Source: Candidatus Marimicrobium litorale
GTDB lineage: Bacteria > Pseudomonadota > Gammaproteobacteria > Pseudomonadales > Halieaceae
Length of the DNA stretch: 64,000 nucleotides
Direction: 5' to 3'
Assembly (NCBI RefSeq): GCF_026262645.1
Contig: NZ_SHNO01000001.1
Location: 2,294,001-2,358,000, forward strand
A program made the translations under genes and the position numbers. Each line of letters opens with the position of its first letter. Within the stretch, counting starts at the first letter, position 1. This document shows positions 37,300 through 46,854 of the stretch, in pieces. Below the pieces are notes generated by a model that saw nothing but the letters and a program-made list of their open reading frames with translations, made no database searches and was not told where the DNA came from.

Positions 37300-37615
37300 C
37301 GAATGCCAGGCGATTTAAGCGCTTAGTGAGCATTTACCCAGCCAGCACATTCACCGAGATCGTGCTGACACAACAGTTATAGGCGCGGAATAGGCTGCGA
37401 ACAATACGAGTATTGCCCATTTTTTCATTTTTAGAAAAATACGCAGTTTATTTGCCAAAATTTATATTTTTGTGCCGCGAATTGTTGATTTACGGCATTT
37501 ACATGCCATTTTTTTTAATTAAACCGTTGCAGGAGTCTGCTTTTATCGCTTCACCACCTTGCCACGTCCGTAGCAACCAGATCAGCCAGGCCTGTCGAGT
37601 TTAGCAACGGGTATC
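37300..37615. other. AT-rich intergenic stretch
   Basis: This gap has a marked drop in GC around 37410-37530, with T-rich runs such as CCATTTTTTT. No gene with a convincing start was found; a 63-residue plus-strand frame here has no support. It lies between the end of the chemosensory operon and the hypothetical gene at 36928. It may hold promoters or be an edge between two gene blocks. Confidence 0.5.
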
Positions 37616-38002
37616 CTAGTTCGTCACCAGCTTGATGTAGGGTGGGGACTCCGATTCGAGATTCAGCGGTTTCAGCTGAGCCATATCCCCGGTGATAGCC
37701 GGCAGCTCCCGAGCATCCTCTACTGAGCTCATCAACATATAAAGCGCCATCGTCGCACGCCCCTCCTCGCTCTCCAATGGGGGCGCCATGACCTGAAGAT
37801 CCTCGTCGGAAATTACACCCAGGACCACCGCGTTGAGCAAGTAATCCCTTATGATCTGGCGATTGACCTGATCCTGCAGGTAACTCTGGTAACCATTGCC
37901 ACCAAGAATTTTCTGCAGGCTGTCCATCTCGGACGCGCTCACCCGGGGGGTGGAATCACCGAACGTGCCGTCAATCCAATCTACAATGTCGTCTAGTTGC
38001 AA
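37616..38002 (-). CDS. Unknown protein at the end of the Pil-Chp operon
   Basis: A 128-residue acidic soluble protein with a predicted helical centre (SYLQDQVNRQIIRDYLLNAV) and a Pro-rich tail. No signal peptide is seen and no family is recognised. It starts 27 bp after the CheW-like gene on the same strand, so it is probably the last gene of the chemosensory operon. Its position suggests a role in surface motility or signalling, but this is inference. Confidence 0.65.
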   Translation of the reverse strand: MQLDDIVDWIDGTFGDSTPRVSASEMDSLQKILGGNGYQSYLQDQVNRQIIRDYLLNAVVLGVISDEDLQVMAPPLESEEGRATMALYMLMSSVEDARELPAITGDMAQLKPLNLESESPPYIKLVTN

Positions 38003-38029
38003 GGCCCTACTCTCCCTCGGTTAACCTGA

Positions 38030-38467
38030 TTAGCGGCTTGCCACCACCTGTTTCTGGAAACACTCCAGATCAGGTACCTGGTACGTCTCGCCTTCGAACT
38101 TGAAGGCCGCTCGCGCATTGACGCCCTCAGGAACCGGCGTGTCTTCCACATCGTCTTCCGCGAGGCTTACCATGCGCAGCCCCTTGCCTCGCACCGGAAT
38201 ACCCCAGTACTCGCAGGCCTCGCCCTTGAGTCCGACAAATATGGCAACCAGCCCGGAGCCTCGACGAGGCTCCCGCCATGCTGGCCCACTCACAGCACCC
38301 AGATCGAATACCGGCACGGATTGTCCGCGCCAATCCAGTTCTGCGGGTGGCGCATCCGATTCCGACTGCACTGTCACAATCTCACCGAGGCACTGCTGTG
38401 GCACCGCCCAGGTCTCTTCAGTGCAGCAGGGAATAAGCACGCACCATGTGGTCGTATCTTGAGTCAT
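38030..38467 (-). CDS. CheW-like adaptor (ChpC-type)
   Basis: A 145-residue CheW-domain protein; the fold shows in the WCVLIPCCTEETWAVPQ start and the LDWRGQSVPVFDLG segment, typical of the SH3-like subdomains. CheW proteins link receptors to CheA-type kinases. In Pseudomonas aeruginosa the Pil-Chp system contains ChpC after chpA, and this gene occupies that position (11 bp after the ChpA-like gene). It is distinct from the PilI-like gene at 46847. Symbol not assigned because orthology is inferred from position. Confidence 0.8.
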   Translation of the reverse strand: MTQDTTTWCVLIPCCTEETWAVPQQCLGEIVTVQSESDAPPAELDWRGQSVPVFDLGAVSGPAWREPRRGSGLVAIFVGLKGEACEYWGIPVRGKGLRMVSLAEDDVEDTPVPEGVNARAAFKFEGETYQVPDLECFQKQVVASR

Positions 38468-38477
38468 GGCACATTCC

Positions 38478-41400
38478 TCAGGAAAGTTGTAATTCCAGCC
38501 CCGTCAATGCATTGATCTGCTTGATCATCGCCGGGAAATTAAAGGGCTTACCCATATAGGCACTGCAACCGGCCGCGCTGGCCAGCGCCCTGTGTTTCGC
38601 GCCTGTGCGCGACGTCACCATAATAACTGGCAAGTCTCCGAAGCGGGTCGATTTGCGAATTTCGCGCAGAGTTTCGATACCGTCTTTCACCGGCATTTCC
38701 ACATCCAGCAGAATGACATCCGGCAAACGGTGCGCAGCATTCAACAAATCAATCGCTACCAATCCGTTCTCGGCCGTAATCGTCTCAACACCTACGGTCT
38801 CCAGTTGATTCGTCGCTACCATGCGTTGGGTCCGTGAGTCATCAACCACTAACGCCAGAGGCGCGGTCGCTTCAATCTGGTTCACAACGACCGGGGCAAT
38901 ACTGTCGTCACCAGCACTTTTAACCAGCTGGTTGAGATCAAGCGCAACAACCGCCTCACCTTCGGCGGTCGTTGCCGCACCTGCCAGCCCAGGCACGGAA
39001 GAAAACTGCGCACCCAGGGAGCGCACAACAAGCTCCAGCGCCTCCTCCAGGTTATCGATGGCGATAGCCATATGGCGCTCTTCATAACCGGCAATAATCA
39101 CAGGCACAAAGGTATTCCACGCACTGCGATCCGGCAGCGGCACACCCTGGCATAGTGTTGCCAGATAGGAGGGTTCACAGTCGACACCTGACAGAGACAA
39201 GGTCTCGCGGCCTTCCACCGCAGCAAAGAACTCTTCCACTGGCACCTGTTCAACCGCAATCATCCCGTTGAGCGGAATGGCATACGACTTACCGGCAGCG
39301 GCAACCAGCAACGCGCCGTTTACAGAGACATTGCTCGGGATACGCACCTCGAAGGCAGTACCCTGGTCGAGCGCAGACTGGATTTGAATGTCGCCGCCGA
39401 TCTGCAGCAGCTCACTCATGACGATGTCCATGCCGACACCGCGTCCAGATATTTCACTCAACTGACTCGCCGTAGAGAAACCCTTGTGGAATATCAGACG
39501 TATCGCCTCCTCATCAGTGAGAGAATCGATGTCGATCTCTGTATCAAGGCCTTTCTCAAAGGCGGACTGACGGATCGCATCCGGATCGATACCTCGTCCA
39601 TCATCGGACAGTCGAATGACATAGTCACCGCCGGACTTGCGCACATCAACGGTGATTAGGCCGCCGGTAGGCTTGCCTGCGGCGACCCGCTCATCTGGCG
39701 ACTCAATGCCATGATCGAGCGCGTTCCTCACCATATGCTCCAGAATGACCTGCAGACGTGCGTAGTGATCGCGATCCAGCGCGCCTGTCTCGTTCAGCGC
39801 CTGAAAAGAAACCACCTTGCCAAGATCCGTGCTCACGGTGCGAACAATGCGCCGCAGTCCCGGCATCAAGCGCGATACAGGCACGACCCTCGCGCCCTGT
39901 ATTGCCGAAGAAATACTCGAAATCACCATCGATTGCTGCTTCAGGAGCGCCTCTACATGCGCATTCTGTCGTGCCAACACATCGACCAGATCAGAGAGAT
40001 CTTCGACACCCTCGCGCAGAATATTGGCGGCCTCCTGCAGCTCGGAGTACTGGTCCATTTCAAGTGCATCCATGTCCGGCGCTGACTTACCCGGCTGGGC
40101 ATTCACATTGAGCAAGGCTCGGTCGGAAATCTTGCGGATGTGCGTATGCACTGAGGAGAGTCGCGCCTGCAACTCTGCAGAAGAGCGCCTACCTCTGGAT
40201 GTATTTTGAGAAGCACGCACCCCCAACTGCTGCACTTGGCTTGTAAGATTCAGCAGGTGATCCAGTTTCTCCGATGTGATGCGCACGGACTGCTGGGCTG
40301 CCAACACCTTCGCCCCCTCGTCTGCCAGCTGCTTATCGCGCTTCTTGTCCAGCGCTGAAGTGCGGGATTTCTTGGCAACCGGCGTCTGGTCTGGCACAGG
40401 CTCTGAGGCTATAGCGGACTGGGCATCTGCAGCGCCATAGGTTTCCGCCGCGATGGCTACTAGCTCAGCCGCCGCACCAAAACTCTCAACCGGCTTGGCC
40501 TCTGAGTTCTCCGAGAGCGGCAACGCGGCCTCGGCATCAGCCTTGCCCGACTGCTGCGGTAATTCGCTGGCGATGTCCGCTCGCTCATTGGACACCTGCT
40601 CCACACCCCTGACCAGCGCATCCAGCCAGGCATTTACTACGCGGAAGTACTCGTGCTTCTGGCCTGCCTCCGGGCTAGGCATTTTTTCTAAAAGGGTCTC
40701 AAAATTGTGGACGAGGGTACCCAATCGCTGCAGGCCAACACCCTTTGCAATACCCTTGATCGTGTGAAGGGTGCGCGATACGGCAGTGAAGAGCGCATCG
40801 TTCGCCATGTCCTTTTCCCAGTCGTGCACCTCATTCTCAAGCTTTTCAACCTCAAGCGTACCTTCTTCAATAAAGGCGTCGAGAAAGTCGGAGAATATTT
40901 CAGCATTACTTTGACTGCTGTAACTGAAAGCGATGTAGTCCGGTATGAAGCTCTCAGGATAGACATTTTCGACTGCGGCAAGAGGCACTTCGACCCGCAC
41001 ACGTGCCTCTTCAGCGATGCGAGCCTGGTCCTGCTCTTGCTCGGTCCGCACACGCGCCTCTTCAGCGATGCGAGCCTGCTCTTGCTCCTGCTCCTGCTCT
41101 TGCTCGGACCGTACACGCGCCTCTTCAGCCATGCGAGCCTGCTCCTGCTCCTGCTCCTGCTCCGCCAACAGCCGTGCCGAATCAGCCAAAGCTTGCGTAT
41201 TCGCTTCGTCATGAAGGAAAGAAACATCATCTAACTCAGCAGACCCAGCATTTGAATCGGCCAGGTCGGAGAAAGCAGCCTCTATATCTTCTGCATTGGT
41301 AGTTCCCGACAATGCCAGATCGGCAACAATATCCTCATCAAAATCATCGCCAAAAATATCATTGCTGAGCCCTTCAGGTGATGCGCTCTCCTGCTGAGCC

Positions 41401-42896
41401 GCTTCATCAATATTGTCCAGACCCCGCAAACTCACTGCCGGCGCGGCACCGCTTGGTGCAAAGTCGCTGGTGAACAGGTCATTCCAGACATCGCCGCTGT
41501 CAGTATGCAAAAGCCGAATATGAAGCGATGCCAGCATAGCTTCACCCAGGGCTATCAACGACTCAGGCAGCACAGTAAAGATGGCATAAACCGGCTCAAA
41601 GCCCTCGGCACAACACTGATTGATCGCAGTTTCATCAATTCCTAGCCGGGCCTCCGCGGCAACGCTATCCGACGCGAGCCCCAGTTCTTCCAAGCGTGCA
41701 ACGACAGCCAAGGATACGGCCGCCATCGCGCTCCTGAGCGACGGAGTAGTTGCCGGGACTTTATCGGCAGCGAATCCCTCGAGAGTGAGAAGTTCCTCAT
41801 GATAATCAATGGCAACGTTTTCACTGACACCCGCATCGTCATCCACACGCTCTTCCAGCGCCAGTGCTTCCAAATCTTTCCAATCTGCATCTCCCACGCT
41901 GCAGTGCTCGTCCGCCAACAGATAGCGATCAAAATTGTTACCGGCTTCTGAATCCGACGTATTCGCGAGGTACTCAAGCACATCATCCTCGTCTTTCTGC
42001 TCTGACTCGCTCTCCGCTGCGGCATCACTTATAGCAACGCCTGTCACCAATATCGACGCGGGAATCTCGCTATCGCAAAGCCCCGTCAATTCGTGTGCAA
42101 ATACCTCTGACGTATCGTGTGCGACTGTCTCCGGCTGATCGTCCGCAGACAAATACCGGTAGAGGTCATCTTCTGCAGCCTCGGCAACACCTACAACAAT
42201 ATTGTCCTCAGACTGAACTGCTGCATCCTGTCCGCCATCGTTGGCTACCACGTCGTTCGACGGATCCGCCACCTGTGTTTGCACCGGCGCCTCTATCAGT
42301 CCACTGACCTCTGGAATCTCCTCAACGTGTTTACCGACCGCATCGCTGGACTCCCGGTCATCCCCGCTGGACAAACTTGACGTAATCTCTGTTGCAGGCG
42401 AACTGTCGACAGGCTTGATGCGGGTGAGCGTTACATACTTTTCGGCGATATCGTCCTCATGATCCAGACCAAGAATATCGGTTCCCTCACTTACCTCCCG
42501 TTCGTTCAGGGTGCGCTGAGCCTCCCGTTCACGTGAATAATCCAGAGCCATCAGCTGATCCTGATCAGAATCTGTAATGTCTTCGGACGTAGATTCACTT
42601 TCGACGTAGATGTCACCTACCTGCGTTTCCGAAGAAATCACGATTTCTTCATCCACATAATTAGCGATGTCGTCTCCAGACACATTGCCACGAACCAACG
42701 GCCGTGCAGCAACCTCAGACTCATAAGCCGACAGGCCAGCATCCTCGAGCTCGCTGTCCTCTACTGTAAACAGTGTTTCCTTGGGCTCCGACAAGTCCAT
42801 TTCCAGCAACCAATTCAGGCTTTTTTGCTGGTTATCCTCTTCGGCTTCTCCGGTCACACTCAACCCCAGCTTGCTCAAATCTTCTTCCGTGTACAC
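38478..42896 (-). CDS. ChpA-type CheA hybrid kinase, C-terminal part
   Basis: A 1472-residue chemotaxis kinase starting with GTG after a strong AAGGAGGAG. Residues 1-600 are a long acidic, low-complexity region, followed by a Glu/Gln coiled repeat (~585-633). An Hpt domain follows with RTLHTIKGIAKGVGL near residue 710, then a dimerisation region, a HATPase domain (LEHMVRNALDHG near 1050, GRGVGMDI near 1155), a CheW domain (~1180-1330) and a response-regulator domain with phosphoacceptor Asp in ILLDVEMPVKDG near 1397. ChpA in P. aeruginosa is one 2472-residue protein; here the N-terminal part is the separate gene at 42931. Confidence 0.9.
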   Translation of the reverse strand: MYTEEDLSKLGLSVTGEAEEDNQQKSLNWLLEMDLSEPKETLFTVEDSELEDAGLSAYESEVAARPLVRGNVSGDDIANYVDEEIVISSETQVGDIYVESESTSEDITDSDQDQLMALDYSREREAQRTLNEREVSEGTDILGLDHEDDIAEKYVTLTRIKPVDSSPATEITSSLSSGDDRESSDAVGKHVEEIPEVSGLIEAPVQTQVADPSNDVVANDGGQDAAVQSEDNIVVGVAEAAEDDLYRYLSADDQPETVAHDTSEVFAHELTGLCDSEIPASILVTGVAISDAAAESESEQKDEDDVLEYLANTSDSEAGNNFDRYLLADEHCSVGDADWKDLEALALEERVDDDAGVSENVAIDYHEELLTLEGFAADKVPATTPSLRSAMAAVSLAVVARLEELGLASDSVAAEARLGIDETAINQCCAEGFEPVYAIFTVLPESLIALGEAMLASLHIRLLHTDSGDVWNDLFTSDFAPSGAAPAVSLRGLDNIDEAAQQESASPEGLSNDIFGDDFDEDIVADLALSGTTNAEDIEAAFSDLADSNAGSAELDDVSFLHDEANTQALADSARLLAEQEQEQEQARMAEEARVRSEQEQEQEQEQARIAEEARVRTEQEQDQARIAEEARVRVEVPLAAVENVYPESFIPDYIAFSYSSQSNAEIFSDFLDAFIEEGTLEVEKLENEVHDWEKDMANDALFTAVSRTLHTIKGIAKGVGLQRLGTLVHNFETLLEKMPSPEAGQKHEYFRVVNAWLDALVRGVEQVSNERADIASELPQQSGKADAEAALPLSENSEAKPVESFGAAAELVAIAAETYGAADAQSAIASEPVPDQTPVAKKSRTSALDKKRDKQLADEGAKVLAAQQSVRITSEKLDHLLNLTSQVQQLGVRASQNTSRGRRSSAELQARLSSVHTHIRKISDRALLNVNAQPGKSAPDMDALEMDQYSELQEAANILREGVEDLSDLVDVLARQNAHVEALLKQQSMVISSISSAIQGARVVPVSRLMPGLRRIVRTVSTDLGKVVSFQALNETGALDRDHYARLQVILEHMVRNALDHGIESPDERVAAGKPTGGLITVDVRKSGGDYVIRLSDDGRGIDPDAIRQSAFEKGLDTEIDIDSLTDEEAIRLIFHKGFSTASQLSEISGRGVGMDIVMSELLQIGGDIQIQSALDQGTAFEVRIPSNVSVNGALLVAAAGKSYAIPLNGMIAVEQVPVEEFFAAVEGRETLSLSGVDCEPSYLATLCQGVPLPDRSAWNTFVPVIIAGYEERHMAIAIDNLEEALELVVRSLGAQFSSVPGLAGAATTAEGEAVVALDLNQLVKSAGDDSIAPVVVNQIEATAPLALVVDDSRTQRMVATNQLETVGVETITAENGLVAIDLLNAAHRLPDVILLDVEMPVKDGIETLREIRKSTRFGDLPVIMVTSRTGAKHRALASAAGCSAYMGKPFNFPAMIKQINALTGLELQLS
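40996..41163 (-). repeat. Tandem Glu/Gln coiled-coil coding repeat in the ChpA-like gene
   Basis: Three imperfect in-frame repeats encode ARxAEEARVR units separated by EQ-rich runs (EQEQEQEQ, EQEQEQEQEQ, EQEQDQ). The EQ tracts differ in length between copies, as expected for slippage. The unit would form a charged helix between the acidic N-terminal region and the Hpt domain, so it probably acts as a spacer. Confidence 0.85.
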
Positions 42897-42930
42897 GACG
42901 TTTCTCCTCCTTAGATCCGTTGCCAGCCCA

Positions 42931-45363
42931 CTACCGCGCGAGGGTTTTCGCGACGGGCTGTGGAGCGTTCGATTCTTCCAGATTGCTCAACAAGCCAGTG
43001 ACGCCCGGTTCCTGCGAGGCCGACTCCCCATCCGCGCCTGCTGTCATGTCAAAACAGGCATTGGTCAGTTCGCGGATACGATCAACATCGGGGCCCGTAT
43101 CATCCCCGTAGGATTTGACCAACTCCGGCAAGGCTGCGACCAACTGATTAACCAAAGATTGGACGGATTCGTCCGCGTCCAGTTCACCGTCGAGCGATCG
43201 GTCCAGCAGGTCTTGTGCTGCCCAGCCCAGCTCACCCAACATGTTTGCGCCCACCGCGCGACCATTGCCCTTAAACGTATGAAAGTGTCGGCGAATGTCG
43301 CGCAGGACACTGTCGTTGTCCGGATTCTGCAGCCAGTCTGTGGTCAACTCACTGAGCTCTGAAACCATTTCCTCGGATTCTTCGATAAAAACATCGCGGA
43401 ACTCCGCCGGAATTTCAGTATCCTGCACCTGTGTTACGGGGGGTGCCGACTCGTCAATGGTGACAACATCGACAACAGACCGGCCCGGCGAACCGCTGCT
43501 ATTCCACTTGTCTAACTCGGCTGCTCGGTCTTCTGCAAGCGCAATGATGGGGGCTGTATCATCCAAAGGGTCAATCAGTGAACGCTGCAAGTGCAGCTCA
43601 ATCTGGGCAAAGGCATCCGCGAAGCAACGACACGCCTCGTCCTCGTGAATGCTATCCATCTCGCTGGCCGAACGGAGCCAATTGCGGCACTTGTCGATCA
43701 CAGCGCCCTCCCGCTGCATCCCGACGAAGTGAAGTGCGCCAGCAATATCGTCCAGCAGATTCAGAGAGATATCCAGCGCTTCACGGTCGGTCATACCTTC
43801 CAACTGATCCATGAACTGCAGGGCCAACTCGTACAAAAGACCGGTATCCGGCACACCAGAATCCGCGTCTTTGATCGCTTGGCGTAATTCAGCATGGCCC
43901 TCGTCAAACTTATTCAGGTGTCGCTTGAGAGCGGTACTAAGGTGCAGTATTTCTTCGGCAGTATCAGGCTTCGTATTCAGCGCGGCCTTGAGCGCTGTGC
44001 GACGCAAGATCTGATGCAGATGGCTTTCAACCGCAGCCATTTGCTTGAAGGTAGCGGTAACCACCGTTTCCCTCAGCTCGAAATCCTTGCCCGCATAGCT
44101 GCTGTGTAACCCGTGATTCAGTTTGTGCTCCAGGTCGAGCTTGACGTCCACGATACCCCTGGACACGGAGCTGACCACCTCCGGAATATTAAGCGACTCA
44201 CCGTTTTGATCGGATTGCAGCAACAGTGCAAGCTGCGTACGTACATTCTCCAGCGCCTCCGCATGTTGCATCTGACCTGCGGCGATTAAACGCTGCTCTG
44301 CCAGTTCGATATCCTCTTGAAGATTATTGGGCCGCGTTTCAGGCGGCAGCCGCAGAATATCCGCGACATCATTTGTCATAAGAAATTCGACAACTTTATC
44401 GAGTCTTTTCAGCGCACCTTCCAGTGAAATAATAATAGCGTCACTGTGCACCAACCCACGGCTCGCTTCGCTGATGGTATTTTTATCAATGCCGAAGGTT
44501 TCCCGAATTTGGGTTATATGTACCGGCATCGATTTACACGATGCAATGTAGTACAACATTTGCATCAGGTAGCTGCTGTAATCGATTGACTGATCGAGCT
44601 TGTCTCCATTTTCGCGAGCATATTTTATGGAAAAAGCGCCGGACTTGAATATTTGTGCAATACAATCATCGGGCTTGATCAACCCCGCGGCAATCCCCTC
44701 GCACAAACCAATCATTGCAAACCAGTAGCGCTCCGCTTCGGTGCCTGCAAACAGTTCCTGCATCTTTCTGGCAACACGCGCCACAGTCTTCATACTCTCG
44801 ACAATCTTCACACCGCGCAAAGCCTGCTTTGCCATTTCCAGGTATAAAGCAAGCATGACATTGGCGCAGCTTTGTATCTCTTCGACCCCGGCCGTGCTCA
44901 CATCCTGAGTAATTCCCACGCGCAAAGGAATCTCGATGTAGAAAAAGAACGCGCCAGAGCGAGGCTTTTCCGCAGACCAGCGACGCAAGTCATTGACAAA
45001 GTGCTCTAGCCCGCGGCCAGTATCCACGCGCACCGCTTCAGTGTGCTCAAGATAAGCGGGTATAATTTTAAGCGCTTGCATCAAGCCGCCCATGGCTAAC
45101 TTACGGCGCTCGCCGACAATTTTTTCCTTGTAGAGAAAGTTGAGACTACGCTCCATTTCGAGTGTCAGCATTTCGGCCTTGCTCAAGCCCAACGTTTTGA
45201 ATGTCGATGTGATCTGGTGCACTGACCACATGCAGCGCAGTAGAGCCTGCTTTTGCTTCGGATCGTCCCCAAATTCTACAAGGGCAGACTCGGCCGTATC
45301 GGCCTGGCCTTTTATCAGACCGATAACCCACTTCAACGCTACGATATCCGGTTTATTCATCAC
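42931..45363 (-). CDS. ChpA N-terminal-like protein with one Hpt domain
   Basis: An 810-residue protein corresponding to the FimL/ChpA N-terminal region: a long helical part (residues ~1-600) with MWSVHQITSTFKTLGL, then a canonical Hpt domain with RRHFHTFKGNGRAVGA near residue 695. The start is GTG 45363, with GGAGG 8 bases upstream inside the preceding small ORF, or ATG 45360. It ends with TAG 34 bp before the next gene, which has its own GTG and strong ribosome-binding site. The split is therefore genuine and not a sequencing frameshift. Confidence 0.85.
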   Translation of the reverse strand: MMNKPDIVALKWVIGLIKGQADTAESALVEFGDDPKQKQALLRCMWSVHQITSTFKTLGLSKAEMLTLEMERSLNFLYKEKIVGERRKLAMGGLMQALKIIPAYLEHTEAVRVDTGRGLEHFVNDLRRWSAEKPRSGAFFFYIEIPLRVGITQDVSTAGVEEIQSCANVMLALYLEMAKQALRGVKIVESMKTVARVARKMQELFAGTEAERYWFAMIGLCEGIAAGLIKPDDCIAQIFKSGAFSIKYARENGDKLDQSIDYSSYLMQMLYYIASCKSMPVHITQIRETFGIDKNTISEASRGLVHSDAIIISLEGALKRLDKVVEFLMTNDVADILRLPPETRPNNLQEDIELAEQRLIAAGQMQHAEALENVRTQLALLLQSDQNGESLNIPEVVSSVSRGIVDVKLDLEHKLNHGLHSSYAGKDFELRETVVTATFKQMAAVESHLHQILRRTALKAALNTKPDTAEEILHLSTALKRHLNKFDEGHAELRQAIKDADSGVPDTGLLYELALQFMDQLEGMTDREALDISLNLLDDIAGALHFVGMQREGAVIDKCRNWLRSASEMDSIHEDEACRCFADAFAQIELHLQRSLIDPLDDTAPIIALAEDRAAELDKWNSSGSPGRSVVDVVTIDESAPPVTQVQDTEIPAEFRDVFIEESEEMVSELSELTTDWLQNPDNDSVLRDIRRHFHTFKGNGRAVGANMLGELGWAAQDLLDRSLDGELDADESVQSLVNQLVAALPELVKSYGDDTGPDVDRIRELTNACFDMTAGADGESASQEPGVTGLLSNLEESNAPQPVAKTLAR

Positions 45364-45367
45364 TGGC

Positions 45368-45541
45368 TCAGCCTCCAGTTTTCTGATGTGCGCAGACGCT
45401 CAACCACTGCAAGCGCTGCACGCTTGAATCCAGCAAGGTGACATATTCCCCGGCTCCGAGAATTATGTGCAGCTTCCGCTTAAGGATCAGCAGCTGCGCG
45501 CTGCTGATGCCACGGTCGCTCATGACACTCGCAGTGTTCAT
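45368..45541 (-). CDS. Small overlooked ORF, 57 residues
   Basis: A 57-residue frame fills the gap between the MCP and ChpA-N genes. Its ATG overlaps the MCP stop (ATGA), and its last codons contain the GGAGG that serves the GTG of the next gene. It encodes MNTASVMSDRGISSAQLLIL and then a helix with a Trp and a Cys, ending HQKTGG. A second possible start is the Met at residue 7. The tight overlaps suggest coupled translation. No family is recognised; it might be a leader or an adaptor. Confidence 0.6.
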   Translation of the reverse strand: MNTASVMSDRGISSAQLLILKRKLHIILGAGEYVTLLDSSVQRLQWLSVCAHQKTGG

Positions 45542-46854
45542 GAAATAGCCTGTACCGGCTTCGACGTCTCGAGAGCCTTCATTTCATCTTCGTCCAGCAC
45601 TTTTCTGGCACTCTGGATTTTTTTCAAATCCTCGATGGCGGCCAGCGTGCGATCAGTTTCGCTGGTCTCTTCAATCCTGAACTGGCTCAAGCTACGCTCG
45701 ACCTGAATCATCGACCTATTGAGGTTGCTGACACCCTGACGCGTAGTTTCATTGTAAGTACCGATTTCCGCATTGCGTTCACGGATAGCATCCATAGAGC
45801 TATTCATGTGGCGAGAGGTCGTTGCGGAATGGCCCGCGGCGTCGTCGACAGACGTAATCAGTTTGGTAATAGCTGATGACCCCGCGTTGATCTCCTCCAG
45901 CGAAGCATCCAGGCGGTCGATGTACTCCAGAATCGTCACCACGGTTCCGACCGTATTTTCCATACTGGCCAGGTTGTCCGCTGAAAGGTTCTGCAACATA
46001 CGAACCTGAGAGATAATTTTACGCCCCTCCTCCTCTGCCTCACGCATCAGGTCACCGATAGATTCTGCGATGCCCAGAAACGGGCGCCCATGTTCGCCCG
46101 CTTTTTCCGCTTCGATACGGGTATTAATGGCAACAACCGAAATTTTGGTATTGAGTGCCTGTATATACTCCGCTGCTGCGGTCACCGACTGGATCAGCTC
46201 CCCCTGGCGTTTCGCGGACTTCGAAGTTTCCTGCACGGATTCGCGCACATCCACGGACGCTTTCGACATATCCTTGGTCAATTCATAACCCTGGGTTACT
46301 CGTTGACGGTTCCGCTCACAGGTACGAGCAGCCTCCGTCGTGGATTTTTTAATCTCTTCGCTGGTGCGTACCATTTCAGTGGCGGCCGCGATCGATTCGT
46401 TAACAGAGTGGGTCAGCTCACGGCCCTTCTCCACTTGGCCCGCTGACAGCGCACCAATCTCCGAAATCGACTCGTTAGACACCTTGAAAGGCATCTTTAT
46501 ATTGCGAATAAGCTCACGCTGTCGCTGGGTCGATGCGTTGATCTCCCTGGCGATATGCCGAGTGGCAGCATTTCCTTCGGGCACTTTTATCGTCAAGTCA
46601 CCCTCCGCGATCTTGATGAGCGCGCTGGTGATCTCCGCCACGCCCTGCTCCGTCAGAACCACCCTGCGCCGCATGCCCTGATACGCAAGCAGTGCCGCTG
46701 CCAGGATTACCGGCGCGGCAAACAGCATGACCAGCACACCGGCTTGTGGCTCCATCACCAGTGCGTAAACCACCGCACTGGCAACGCCCAACGCACCCAG
46801 TCCTGCGGCAATGACTCCGTAGCTCGAAAACTCTGTATTCATACCTTTAATCAT
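45538..46854 (-). CDS. Methyl-accepting chemotaxis-type protein (PilJ position)
   Basis: A 438-residue protein with two close N-terminal membrane helices (about residues 10-32 and 38-60) and almost no periplasmic loop. It continues with a HAMP-like segment and a long cytoplasmic signalling helix. The hairpin tip reads VVAINTRIEAEKAGEHGRPF near residue 250, which keeps the ExxGEHGR core but has Thr-Arg where most have Ala-Ala. The ATG at 46854 follows AAAGGAGGAAAG. It sits where PilJ sits in Pseudomonas. Without a ligand-binding domain it would sense internal, membrane or partner signals. Confidence 0.85.
   Translation of the reverse strand: MIKGMNTEFSSYGVIAAGLGALGVASAVVYALVMEPQAGVLVMLFAAPVILAAALLAYQGMRRRVVLTEQGVAEITSALIKIAEGDLTIKVPEGNAATRHIAREINASTQRQRELIRNIKMPFKVSNESISEIGALSAGQVEKGRELTHSVNESIAAATEMVRTSEEIKKSTTEAARTCERNRQRVTQGYELTKDMSKASVDVRESVQETSKSAKRQGELIQSVTAAAEYIQALNTKISVVAINTRIEAEKAGEHGRPFLGIAESIGDLMREAEEEGRKIISQVRMLQNLSADNLASMENTVGTVVTILEYIDRLDASLEEINAGSSAITKLITSVDDAAGHSATTSRHMNSSMDAIRERNAEIGTYNETTRQGVSNLNRSMIQVERSLSQFRIEETSETDRTLAAIEDLKKIQSARKVLDEDEMKALETSKPVQAIS

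Noticed and set aside
37413-37604. 63-residue hydrophobic frame in the AT-rich gap
   Set aside because: The composition follows the AT-rich DNA and no start signal or known motif supports it.
41003-41302. Plus-strand Leu/Pro/Ala-rich frames
   Set aside because: They are antisense images of the EQ-rich repeat in the ChpA-like gene, with no start signals of their own.
42897-42930. Frameshift that would join the two ChpA parts
   Set aside because: A clear stop, a strong ribosome-binding site and a GTG start are present at the junction, so two genes are more likely.
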